DNA of 64,000 bases, from contig CAKSIJ010000013.1 of the NCBI GenBank assembly GCA_934462715.1, forward strand, positions 24,128 through 88,127. Reading direction: 5' to 3'. The DNA comes from an uncultured Clostridia bacterium. Lineage in GTDB: Bacteria; Bacillota; Clostridia; UBA1381. The position numbers and the translations under genes were made by a program. Shown here in pieces: positions 16,546 through 24,327 of this stretch. Numbering within the stretch: position 1 is the stretch's first letter; the number at the start of each line of letters is the position of its first letter. Below the pieces are notes generated by a model. It made no database searches and was not told the origin of the DNA. It saw only the letters and a list, made by a program, of their open reading frames with translations.

Positions 16546-17341
16546 TGTTTTCCGAACGGTATTGCGTTGGCGAAGCGTTCGTATATTTTTTAAAAAGTCT
16601 GCTGAAATACAGCGGATTGTCATACCCTACTCTTTCCGAGATTTCGGCAACGGTCAAATCTGAGGAAGCGAGCAGCTCCTTTGCTTTTTCAATTTTGAGA
16701 TTAATAAAATATTCGCTCGGCACAATTCCCGTAACCTCTTTGAATTTGTGTGAAAACCGGCTTTTGCTCAAAGAACACATCTTTGAATACATCTGAGAAT
16801 CATACTTAGCGTCAAATTGCATATTCATGAGCATAATTACCTTTTCTATATCGGAAATATCCTGTGTTACGTGAATATGCCTTGAAACCATCGTCATAAG
16901 ATATATAAAAAGGGCATTTTCAGCCGATTTATGCATATAATGATTCAGATAAAACTCCCTGATTAATTCCTCAAAAATAACAACCGCATTTTCCGAAAGC
17001 TTGCTTTCATATACTCCCGGGTTTATTTTAAGCTCTGAAAGAATCTCAAAAACCGCTCTGCCCGAAAAGTGCGTCCACAGCGTTGTACAGCCGATTTTGT
17101 CAAAAGCATATTCCTGCGTCTGACCGGGATAATAAATTACAAAATTACCTTCATTTAACATATATTTTTTATTTTCATACATAACCGTGCAGTTCCCCGA
17201 CTTAACATATAAAAAATGATAGTCGCTTCTGCCGTTTTTTCTGAAAATCTTGTAATCTGCATTGAAATATCTTCCGCATGAATTGATATTCAGGTATTTA
17301 TCCGAAAAGAAATCGTTTTTTTCTCTTATGCCGCCACTCAC
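16535..17341 (-). CDS. AraC-family transcriptional regulator
   Basis: A 268-residue regulator. The N-terminal cupin sensor domain (about residues 20-150) includes FLYVKSGNCTVMYENKKYMLNEGNFVIYYPGQTQEY. Two helix-turn-helix units at the C-terminus (about 170-265) include SRFSHKFKEVTGIVPSEYF and LTVAEISERVGYDNPLYFSRLFKKY. The start is GTG at 17341 with GAGAGGTG upstream. It is divergent from the GH2 gene with only 151 bases between starts, so it most likely activates that gene in response to a galactoside or other glycan. The effector cannot be told from sequence. Confidence 0.9.
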   Translation of the reverse strand: MSGGIREKNDFFSDKYLNINSCGRYFNADYKIFRKNGRSDYHFLYVKSGNCTVMYENKKYMLNEGNFVIYYPGQTQEYAFDKIGCTTLWTHFSGRAVFEILSELKINPGVYESKLSENAVVIFEELIREFYLNHYMHKSAENALFIYLMTMVSRHIHVTQDISDIEKVIMLMNMQFDAKYDSQMYSKMCSLSKSRFSHKFKEVTGIVPSEYFINLKIEKAKELLASSDLTVAEISERVGYDNPLYFSRLFKKYTNASPTQYRSENRKN

Positions 17342-17362
17342 AAAAATTCACCTCTCTTACCC

Positions 17363-17391
17363 ATTATATCATATATTTCAAAATTATGCAA
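17363..17391 (-). promoter_or_regulatory. Promoter of the AraC-family gene
   Basis: Minus-strand TTGCAT and TATAAT with a 17-base spacer. Confidence 0.7.
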
Positions 17392-17427
17392 CAGCTGTTT
17401 TGTGCATATAATCAGCCAAATACTTTA

Positions 17428-17456
17428 TTGTATGAAATACGGTTATTTGATATACT
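17428..17456 (+). promoter_or_regulatory. Promoter of the GH2 gene
   Basis: TTGTAT (17428-17433), 17 bases and TATACT (17451-17456), about 37 bases before the ATG. The -35 boxes of the two divergent promoters are about 36 bases apart, leaving room for an AraC-type site. Confidence 0.7.
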
Positions 17457-17492
17457 TAAATCAAGCAAAATTCTGAAAGCGGTGAAAGAAAT

Positions 17493-19823
17493 ATGAGAGA
17501 AAAGACATTATTTAATGATAACTGGAAATTCCACAAAGGAGATTTTACAAAGCAAAATACCGTATGCAAGGGACCCGACTACATCGGTGCAAAAACCGAA
17601 AGAATGGTTTTAGGTCCTGCGGCTTACAATTACAGCGACAATTCCGATTCATATGAACCGTGCGATATTTGTCCCGATAACTGGGAAACGGTGAATTTAC
17701 CGCACGATTATATCATAGAACAAGTACCCAATCAAAGCAATCCGCAGGCACTCGGTTATTTTAATTACGAAAACGGCTGGTACAGAAAACACTTTACTCT
17801 TGAAGAAGCGGACAGAAACAAAAGAATCACATTATATTTTGAGGGTGTTGCAACAAATGCGGCGGTGTATCTGAATGGCTGTCTGATGAAGCATAATTTT
17901 TGCGGATACACACCGTTTGAGGTTGACATAACCGACAATGTGTTTTTTGATAAGGAAAACATTGTTGCGGTTTATGCAAATGCCGATTCGCACGAAGGCT
18001 GGTGGTATCAGGGCGGCGGCATCTACAGAAATGTATGGCTGATAAAAACCGCCGATGTTGCGGTTGATTTGTGGGGTGTTTATGTTTCGCCGGTAAAGTG
18101 TGAGGGTGACTGTTGGAGAGTTGACATTGAAACAACCGTTTTGAACAGTTCATTTTGCGATGCCGATATATCCGTTCAATCCGTACTTCTTTCTACAGAC
18201 GGACTAAAGGAAATTGCAGGCACAGAAAGCACCGTTTCTGTTTTCCGAAAGGATAAAGCTTTAATACATCAAAGCATTTCGGCAAACAATCCGTCATTGT
18301 GGGATATTGAATCGCCGAATATGTACAAAATCGTCACCAAAATTTTCAAAAGCGGCGAACAAACAGATGAAACCGAAACAAGCTTCGGCTTCAGAACCTT
18401 TGAGTTTGACTGCGACAAAGGTTTTATTTTAAACGGCAGACAAGTGAAATTAAAAGGCGTATGCTCACATCAGGATTACGGTCTTACCGGGAAGGCAGTT
18501 CCCGACAATGTATATAAATATAGGATAGAAATGATAAAGGATATGGGCGCAAATGCATACAGAACTTCACATTATCCGCACTCAGAGGCTACAATGGAGG
18601 CGCTTGACGAAAACGGAATACTCGTCATGGACGAAACACGCTGGTATGATTCGTCTGCCGAGGGTATCGAACAGCTTGAAACGCTCATAAAGCGTGACAG
18701 GAATCACCCGTCCGTAATACTTTGGTCTGTCGGTAATGAAGAACCCAAGCACATAACCGAGCAGGGCAGAAGAATAGCTCAGACAATGATTGCCGCCGTC
18801 AAGCGTCTTGACCCGATACGTCCGGTAACCACCGCAGTATCATATAATCCTTTGGAAGCAACCGTTTACGATTTGGTTGACGTAATAGGAGTAAATTATA
18901 ATCTGCAACACTATGAGGAGCTGCACAAGAGATATCCCGACAAACCGTTTGTTATAACCGAATGTTGTGCAACGGGAACTACAAGGGGATTTTATCTTGA
19001 CGACAACACCGAAAGAAGCTTTGCAAGCGCATATGATAAGGACGCAAACAACTGGTTTTTGGGCAGAGAAAGAACATGGAAGTATATTTCGGAGCACGAA
19101 TGGATTTCGGGCGGATTTCAATGGATTGCGTTTGAGCACCGCGGAGAATGTATATGGCCGAGGCTATGTTCTCTGTCGGGGGCGATAGATATGTATTTGC
19201 AGAAAAAGGACGCATTTTACCAAAACAAATCACACTGGACAAAAGAACCGATGGTGCATATTCTTCCCCATTGGAATCATAACGGGCTTGAGGGCGAAAG
19301 CATAAAAGTTTGGGTATATACCAACTGTGAAGATGTAGAATTATTCTTAAACGGCAAATCTCTCGGATCGGAAAAAATCGAACGGATCGGTCACGGTGAG
19401 TGGATTGTACCGTATGAAAACGGGACTTTAAAAGCAATAGGCAAAAATAACGGAAAGGCTGCGGCTGAGGAATCGGTCGAAACCACCGGCAAGGCTGTAG
19501 CTCTCCGACTTTCCCTTGATAACAAAATACAATATGCAAACGGCAGAGATTTTGCGCTTTTAACTTGCGTATGTATTGATGAAAAAGGCAGAGAAGTGCC
19601 CGATGCTGAGGCATACATAAAGTTTTACACAAACAAACTCGGTGCCGTAGCCGGCACAGGGTCGGACATTTCCGACCATATACCGCCGAAATATCCGAAC
19701 AGAAAAATGCGTGCCGGTAAATGCTCCGTTGCCGTCAGAGTCGGAAATGAACCGGGCATTTTAAAGGTTTATGCATTCAGCGAAAATCTCGGCGCCGCCG
19801 TCATAAGCATACCTTTGGAATAA
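17493..19823 (+). CDS. Glycoside hydrolase family 2 (beta-galactosidase-like)
   Basis: A 776-residue GH2 enzyme. The order is the jelly-roll sugar-binding domain (about 1-200, with WYRKHFTL and GGGIYRNVWL), the immunoglobulin-like domain (200-300), the TIM barrel (300-600), and C-terminal beta domains with a DUF4982-like region (VEDVELFLNGKSLG-type motif). The acid/base Glu lies in LWSVGNEEPKH near residue 415 and the nucleophile Glu in VITECCATG near 489. There is no signal peptide, so it is probably cytoplasmic. Substrate could be beta-galactoside, glucuronide or other; galactosidase is the best guess. It is paired with the divergent AraC regulator and ends in a strong terminator. Confidence 0.9.
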   Translation: MREKTLFNDNWKFHKGDFTKQNTVCKGPDYIGAKTERMVLGPAAYNYSDNSDSYEPCDICPDNWETVNLPHDYIIEQVPNQSNPQALGYFNYENGWYRKHFTLEEADRNKRITLYFEGVATNAAVYLNGCLMKHNFCGYTPFEVDITDNVFFDKENIVAVYANADSHEGWWYQGGGIYRNVWLIKTADVAVDLWGVYVSPVKCEGDCWRVDIETTVLNSSFCDADISVQSVLLSTDGLKEIAGTESTVSVFRKDKALIHQSISANNPSLWDIESPNMYKIVTKIFKSGEQTDETETSFGFRTFEFDCDKGFILNGRQVKLKGVCSHQDYGLTGKAVPDNVYKYRIEMIKDMGANAYRTSHYPHSEATMEALDENGILVMDETRWYDSSAEGIEQLETLIKRDRNHPSVILWSVGNEEPKHITEQGRRIAQTMIAAVKRLDPIRPVTTAVSYNPLEATVYDLVDVIGVNYNLQHYEELHKRYPDKPFVITECCATGTTRGFYLDDNTERSFASAYDKDANNWFLGRERTWKYISEHEWISGGFQWIAFEHRGECIWPRLCSLSGAIDMYLQKKDAFYQNKSHWTKEPMVHILPHWNHNGLEGESIKVWVYTNCEDVELFLNGKSLGSEKIERIGHGEWIVPYENGTLKAIGKNNGKAAAEESVETTGKAVALRLSLDNKIQYANGRDFALLTCVCIDEKGREVPDAEAYIKFYTNKLGAVAGTGSDISDHIPPKYPNRKMRAGKCSVAVRVGNEPGILKVYAFSENLGAAVISIPLE

Positions 19824-19839
19824 TAAATTTCAAAAAATA

Positions 19840-19876
19840 ACGGTGCAGGGCATTTTTATCCCCGCACCGTATTTTT
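19840..19876. terminator. Bidirectional terminator between GH2 and nitroreductase genes
   Basis: ACGGTGCAGGG (19840-19850) pairs with CCCGCACCGT (19861-19870) with one mismatch; T-rich tails occur on both strands. Confidence 0.85.
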
Positions 19877-20438
19877 ACTTTATAATCAATTCATCAAGAC
19901 TAAGCTTCGGAACGTTGATAATTCCGTTTTCATCTTCAAAATATTTAACACTTCCGTTGTATTCGCAAATACGGCTTTTTTGTTTCGGATAACCGAGGGC
20001 AAGAAGATACAAAAGCTCATATTTTTCGGTATCCAACCCGAAAATTTTCAAAAGCTCATCTCTTTTTATTGCCCCAAGCCAGCAGCTGCCCAAACCCTTA
20101 TCCACCGCACCTGTCATCATTGCGCATATTGCGCAGCCTGCTTCAACCTCAAATTTACCCTTGACCTCTTTATTGCCCAGAACGGCTATATATGCGGCAG
20201 GCTTTTCACCCTCCTTAGGCGCACCGTCCGCAAGATACCCTGCCCATTTTGTACACGGAAAAACCTCATTGAGAGTTTTTTCGTCATCGATAATTTTAAA
20301 TCTCAGCGGCTGTACGTTTGCCGGATATGCGCAACATCTTGCATATTCAACTAATTTCACCAAATCCTCATGAGGTATTTTTTTATTCTCAAATTTTCTT
20401 ATTGTTCTTCTCTGCTTCAAAGCCTGTGATACTTCCAT
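19875..20438 (-). CDS. Nitroreductase family protein
   Basis: A 187-residue FMN-dependent oxidoreductase of the nitroreductase fold. The N-terminal QRRTIRKFENKKIP and NVQPLRFKIIDD contain the FMN phosphate-binding Arg residues, and GLGSCWLGAIKRDELLKIFG near residue 118 is a family hallmark. The physiological substrate is unknown. ATG at 20438 has AAAGGAAA upstream. It is monocistronic with its own consensus promoter. Confidence 0.9.
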   Translation of the reverse strand: MEVSQALKQRRTIRKFENKKIPHEDLVKLVEYARCCAYPANVQPLRFKIIDDEKTLNEVFPCTKWAGYLADGAPKEGEKPAAYIAVLGNKEVKGKFEVEAGCAICAMMTGAVDKGLGSCWLGAIKRDELLKIFGLDTEKYELLYLLALGYPKQKSRICEYNGSVKYFEDENGIINVPKLSLDELIIK

Positions 20439-20487
20439 TTATAACATTTCCTTTCAGATAAACCTTATTTGCCCGATTAACAATTCC

Positions 20488-20516
20488 ATTATAACACTTT
20501 TTTACCGGGAATACAA
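20488..20516 (-). promoter_or_regulatory. Promoter of the nitroreductase gene
   Basis: Minus-strand TTGTAT, 17 bases, TATAAT; about 50 bases before the ATG. Confidence 0.75.
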
Positions 20517-20587
20517 GTAATTTTACATTTATACCTGCTTAATATTTAACAGCTTTATTAAAATTGAGTTAAAATATTATAATTGTA

Positions 20588-20616
20588 TTGACAAATTTTA
20601 CATAAATAAATATAAT
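20588..20616 (+). promoter_or_regulatory. Consensus promoter of the lipoprotein gene
   Basis: Perfect TTGACA (20588-20593) and TATAAT (20611-20616) with a 17-base spacer. Confidence 0.85.
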
Positions 20617-20654
20617 TATACCATGAATAAAAAAACCAAAACGGAGATGATGAA

Positions 20655-22199
20655 ATGTCAGGTTATATGTTAAAATTTATTGTGGCAATAACGGCAGTGT
20701 TATCACTGACCGCTTGCAGTGCAAACGTCAAAAACGAGCAAACTGATATGCCCCATATAACGGATTCAAAAACAGCAGATACCGTTGCGCCCATATCTGT
20801 TGAAATAACCGAAAAATACAATTACAACAATCCGAACGAGGAGCTCAAGCTGCACTGTTCGATAGATTATTGCGAGCTTAATGTCGGCGGGGATTTTAAG
20901 GCTGCCTATACCGAACTGGAAAATGCGTTTGAAAGCTTTAATGCGGATTTTAAGAACAAATCGGATAATGAGCTTGAAGCCATGTCAAGCGAAACCGAAA
21001 AATACGCAGATATCGAAGATTATGTCAGGCTTGAGAAAAAGTATACCTCCAAAATACGCAGAGCCGACAGCAATGTGGTAAGCATTGCAAATGAGCTTAC
21101 AGAGTATGTTGTACAGAATCTTGGCTTAACCGCTATATTCGGCGTAAGCTTTGACAGTCAGTCCGGAAAAAAACTTTCAATAGACGATATTGCAAATGAT
21201 AGGGCAAAATTAGCCGAAGCGGTAAAAGTACAAGCGGAAAAATTTGATATACAGCTTCCTTTTGACGACAAATCAATTGAAGATTTTCTCAGCTCCGAGA
21301 ATTGCTCATGGACTGTCGATTATAACGGAATTACCTTTTATTTTAATCCGTCCGGCAAAAGCGGCAAAGTGGATTCGGTAACGGTGGATTTTGCGGATTA
21401 CAAAAAAATATTCAACGAAAAATATATTTCCGCACCGAAAGCGTATTTTGCTTCGATATCTGTCCAAGTTCCGTATTATTACGATTTTGACGGTGACGGA
21501 AAGCTTGACAAATTTGAAATGATATCAGAAACCGACGACTATGATAATTATGCATATGTAAGTCAAACAATAAAAATCAACAATTCAAGCCTAACCGAAT
21601 CCGATTTATATTGTTATAACTTCTACCCCATGCTTCTGCATACGGAAAACGGAAATAACTACATATATCTGCAAAGAGCATACGATAACGATTATCATGA
21701 TATAACGGTTTATGACGTAAACGAAAACGGCATTAAACAGCTTGATACAATTTCATCCGGATTCCATTACAAGCTGAAAAATGCCGAAAATTATGAAGTC
21801 GCACAAGATTTCCCGTACGATCCGGGCAGCTTCAAGCTTGACACAAAAACCGACGTATTAAGTACCGTAACAGGAGTAAGGGAATATTTTGCTGACAATC
21901 ACGGCATACCCTCCCCCAAAAAGGATTGGTATCTGTTTGACAGCAATAACCAACCGACGCTTACATTGCTTGAAGATGTCAAAGCGTCACAGCTCGATAA
22001 CGGCACCGAAAGCGGCAGCATTACTTTAAAAAAAGGCTCAAAGGTTCTTTATTGCGGCACGGACAACAAAAAGACCGCTTACCTTGCGCTTGATGACGGA
22101 ACACGGGCGGCTGTTAAGATTGATTCATACGACTGGCCGAGAACAATTGACGGAGCAGCTATTGAAGATCTGTTTGACGGTATCATGTTTGCAGGCTGA
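20655..22199 (+). CDS. Secreted lipoprotein with RsiV-like (DUF3298/DUF4163) region
   Basis: A 514-residue lipoprotein. A signal peptide ends in the lipobox LSLTAC with Cys at about residue 22. The middle part (about 55-265) resembles DUF4163/DUF3298 modules, with SIDDIANDRAKLAEAV and NPSGKSGKVDSVTVDFADYKKIFNEKY. A calcium-loop-like DFDGDGKLDKFEM follows near residue 277. The C-terminal part looks like an SH3-like domain (GSKVLYCGTDNKKTAYLALDDGTRAAVK). I do not recognise a specific function; anti-sigma or cell-surface sensing is a guess from the RsiV likeness. It is a single gene between its own promoter and terminator. Confidence 0.75.
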   Translation: MSGYMLKFIVAITAVLSLTACSANVKNEQTDMPHITDSKTADTVAPISVEITEKYNYNNPNEELKLHCSIDYCELNVGGDFKAAYTELENAFESFNADFKNKSDNELEAMSSETEKYADIEDYVRLEKKYTSKIRRADSNVVSIANELTEYVVQNLGLTAIFGVSFDSQSGKKLSIDDIANDRAKLAEAVKVQAEKFDIQLPFDDKSIEDFLSSENCSWTVDYNGITFYFNPSGKSGKVDSVTVDFADYKKIFNEKYISAPKAYFASISVQVPYYYDFDGDGKLDKFEMISETDDYDNYAYVSQTIKINNSSLTESDLYCYNFYPMLLHTENGNNYIYLQRAYDNDYHDITVYDVNENGIKQLDTISSGFHYKLKNAENYEVAQDFPYDPGSFKLDTKTDVLSTVTGVREYFADNHGIPSPKKDWYLFDSNNQPTLTLLEDVKASQLDNGTESGSITLKKGSKVLYCGTDNKKTAYLALDDGTRAAVKIDSYDWPRTIDGAAIEDLFDGIMFAG

Positions 22200-22237
22200 T
22201 ACCACGGATAAGTTAAAAAAATAATCTTGTTTATATA

Positions 22238-22284
22238 AAAATATGCACATATTACTATTATAGATATTGTGCATATTTTTTTAT
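22238..22284 (+). terminator. Terminator of the lipoprotein gene
   Basis: AAAATATGCACA and TGTGCATATTTT form a long stem followed by TTTTATT. It isolates the BMC operon downstream. Confidence 0.85.
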
Positions 22285-22408
22285 TAAAAACACTGTACAG
22301 AACTGTCGATTTATGATAAAATTACAGTAATTATATATTATACATATAAATGTAAAAAGGAAAAGCGAAAAAAATTTGAAATTATTTGGATTTTTTTCAA
22401 AAAAACTA

Positions 22409-22437
22409 TTTACAAAACCAAAAAAATGATGTATAAT
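22409..22437 (+). promoter_or_regulatory. Promoter of the BMC operon
   Basis: TTTACA (22409-22414), 17 bases and TATAAT (22432-22437). It is the only strong promoter seen ahead of the shell and enzyme genes. The rest of the 315-base gap 22200-22514 is A/T-rich with no gene. Confidence 0.8.
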
Positions 22438-22439
22438 CA

Positions 22440-22493
22440 AATTAAAACAAAAGAAAACAAAGAAAAACCAAAAAGTGCGGTTTTAAAACCGCA
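22440..22493 (+). promoter_or_regulatory. Candidate DeoR operator repeats and an 18-bp palindrome in the BMC leader
   Basis: Directly after the -10 box lie three A-rich direct repeats at about 9-10-base spacing (AAAACAAAA, GAAAACAAA, GAAAAACCAAA; 22444-22472). Then follows the perfect palindrome TGCGGTTTTAAAACCGCA (22476-22493), 8 bases before the CAGGAGGAG ribosome-binding site. DeoR-family repressors of Firmicutes often bind such A/T-rich direct repeats. The palindrome has no T run after it, so it is not a terminator. Confidence 0.45.
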
Positions 22494-22514
22494 AAAAAAT
22501 CAGGAGGAGTACAA

Positions 22515-23357
22515 ATGTATAAATCAGATTATGAAATCAAAAAAGAGTTGTGCGAAATCGGAAGAAGAATTTACAATGATGGTTTCGTAGCTGCAAACGA
22601 CGGTAACTTTTCGGTTAAAATCGACGACGATACCTTCTTTGTAACACCTACAGGCGTAAGCAAGGGCTTCATGACACCTGAAATGATATGTAAGGTTGAC
22701 AAAAACCTTAACCTTAAAGAGCCGAACAAATGGAAGCCTTCTTCAGAGTTCAAAATGCACCTGAGAGTTTATCAGGAGAGATCGGACGTAAACGCTGTGG
22801 TACACGCTCATCCGCCTATCGCAACATCATTTGCAATTGCAGGACTTCCCTTGGATAAGCTTATCATGCCGGAGGCAGTAATATTCCTGGGCGGTGTTCC
22901 TCTTGCAGAGTACGGTACTCCGTCAACAATGGAAATTCCGGATTCGCTTATGCCTTACATACAGGACTATGACGCAATTCTTCTTGCAAACCACGGTGCA
23001 CTCAGCTTTGGCTGCGACTTGAACACTGCATTCTTCAGAATGGAATCAACAGAATTCTATGCAAAGCTTCTTATGTATTCAAGACTTCTCGGCGGAGAAA
23101 AGGAAATTCCGTGCGGTGAGGTTAAAAAGCTTATAGATTTGAGAAAGAGCTTCAAGGTTCCCGGACATCACCCGATGGAAAAACTTTGCCCGAGCTGCTA
23201 CAAGGAGGGCACTGAAAACATGACCCCGACAGAAGCAGCTGAAAAATTCGGCGAACAGGGCTGCACATCATGCGGCGGAACAGCTCATCAGAATGCAAAT
23301 ATCGAGGATATTGTAGCAGAGGTTACAAAGAGAGTTCTTGAAAAATACAACAAATAA
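22515..23357 (+). CDS. BMC-associated class II aldolase (L-fuculose/rhamnulose-1-phosphate aldolase type)
   Basis: A 280-residue class II aldolase. It should split a 6-deoxyketose-1-phosphate into dihydroxyacetone phosphate and L-lactaldehyde. Glu78 (SSEFKMH), His97 and His99 (HAHPP) and His160 (LANHGALS) are the catalytic Glu and zinc ligands. The protein is some 65 residues longer than the free enzyme. The extension carries two CxxC pairs (Cys225/228 in LCPSCYKEG, Cys250/253 in GCTSCGG) and then a C-terminal amphipathic helix NANIEDIVAEVTKRVLEKYNK, which is a microcompartment encapsulation peptide. First gene of the BMC operon; ribosome-binding site CAGGAGGAG. Fuculose versus rhamnulose phosphate cannot be decided here. 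Confidence 0.92.
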   Translation: MYKSDYEIKKELCEIGRRIYNDGFVAANDGNFSVKIDDDTFFVTPTGVSKGFMTPEMICKVDKNLNLKEPNKWKPSSEFKMHLRVYQERSDVNAVVHAHPPIATSFAIAGLPLDKLIMPEAVIFLGGVPLAEYGTPSTMEIPDSLMPYIQDYDAILLANHGALSFGCDLNTAFFRMESTEFYAKLLMYSRLLGGEKEIPCGEVKKLIDLRKSFKVPGHHPMEKLCPSCYKEGTENMTPTEAAEKFGEQGCTSCGGTAHQNANIEDIVAEVTKRVLEKYNK

Positions 23358-23376
23358 TTTTGAGGAATTGATATAG

Positions 23377-24327
23377 ATGAGTAATTCCGGATTATATACG
23401 GGTAACGGTGACAGAGGCTATACCTCAACGCTGAAACATAATCACATTCCGAAATATGACGGTCTTATAGAGTTAATCGGAGAACTTGACGAATATTCAT
23501 CGGCTTTGGGACTTGCAAGAGCACAAAGCTCTGACAATGAGCTTTGCGAGGATATAAAAAGGGTTCAGAAAAAGCTTATCTCAATAATGGGTGAGCTTGC
23601 CGGAGGAGAAATATCGGTTAAGGACGAATGTATAAAGGCTGTTGAGGAGCTTTGCGATAAATATATGCCGGAGGTTTTTTCGGGGTTTACACTTCCCGGG
23701 GAAAACATTGTTTCGGCACAGCTTGACCTTGCAAGAACTATCGTAAGGAGAGCGGAGAGAACTGCTTCAAGGCTGATAGCGACAAGAAAAATCAGAACCG
23801 AAACGTACATATATTTAAACAGGCTCAGCGATATGACATACGCTTTTGCCCGTTACGCTGAAATTGAAAAAAAAAGTACCGCTAAAGAAATCGGCGCAGT
23901 AAATTCAAAAATTACTGCTTTATCGCTTTCTTTGGCAAAGGAAATATCGCTTGCGGTAGAAAAAAGAGCAGAGGAAACAGGAAAAAGAGTTGTCATCGCA
24001 ATTCTTGACGAGGGTGCAAACCTCATGCTTCTTCATTCAATGCCCGATTCATACATTGCAAGCAGACAAATAGCACAGGATAAGGCATACACTGCGGTCG
24101 CACTGAAAATGCCGACGCATGTTGCCCTTGAGGAATCGAGGGGCGGCGCACTGGACGGTCTTTGCGCTACCGACTCAAACAAGCTTATGCTTTTGGGCGG
24201 CGGCGAACCGCTCATAATCAACGGCAGAGTTGCCGGCGGAATCGGAGTGTCGGGCGGCACAGCCGAGGAAGATACGGAATTTGCCAGATTCGGTGCAATG
24301 TATTTGGAAAGGAGGCTTAGCTTATGA
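23377..24327 (+). CDS. PduO-like protein: degenerate adenosyltransferase domain fused to GlcG/HbpS domain
   Basis: A 316-residue fusion. Residues 1-170 resemble PduO-type ATP:cob(I)alamin adenosyltransferase, with GELDEYSSALGLA and VRRAERTASRL conserved. The ATP-binding start is altered: LYTGNGDRGYTSTL instead of the usual YTxTGDxG, and the following GxRxxK element reads HNHIPK. Residues 180-316 form a GlcG/HbpS-like (DUF336) domain with DEGANLMLLHSMPDSYIAS and GGGEPLIINGRVAGGIGVSGG. In Pdu systems PduO regenerates adenosylcobalamin; no cobalamin enzyme is encoded in this window, so activity is doubtful. The stop overlaps the next ATG (ATGA), showing translational coupling. Confidence 0.85.
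   Translation: MSNSGLYTGNGDRGYTSTLKHNHIPKYDGLIELIGELDEYSSALGLARAQSSDNELCEDIKRVQKKLISIMGELAGGEISVKDECIKAVEELCDKYMPEVFSGFTLPGENIVSAQLDLARTIVRRAERTASRLIATRKIRTETYIYLNRLSDMTYAFARYAEIEKKSTAKEIGAVNSKITALSLSLAKEISLAVEKRAEETGKRVVIAILDEGANLMLLHSMPDSYIASRQIAQDKAYTAVALKMPTHVALEESRGGALDGLCATDSNKLMLLGGGEPLIINGRVAGGIGVSGGTAEEDTEFARFGAMYLERRLSL

Noticed and set aside
17434..17486. CcpA-type cre sites near the GH2 promoter (TGAAATACGGTTATTTGA, TGAAAGCGGTGAAA)
   Set aside because: Both miss conserved positions of the consensus, and the second overlaps the ribosome-binding region; not better than chance in A/T-rich DNA.
22476..22493. Palindrome TGCGGTTTTAAAACCGCA taken as a terminator before the BMC operon
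   Set aside because: It is followed by an A run and a strong ribosome-binding site, not by T residues, and lies downstream of a good promoter.
23377..24327. Reading the locus as a B12-dependent propanediol-utilisation operon because of the PduO-like, PduS and PduT genes
   Set aside because: No diol dehydratase subunits or reactivase genes exist in the window, and the first gene is a deoxysugar-phosphate aldolase.
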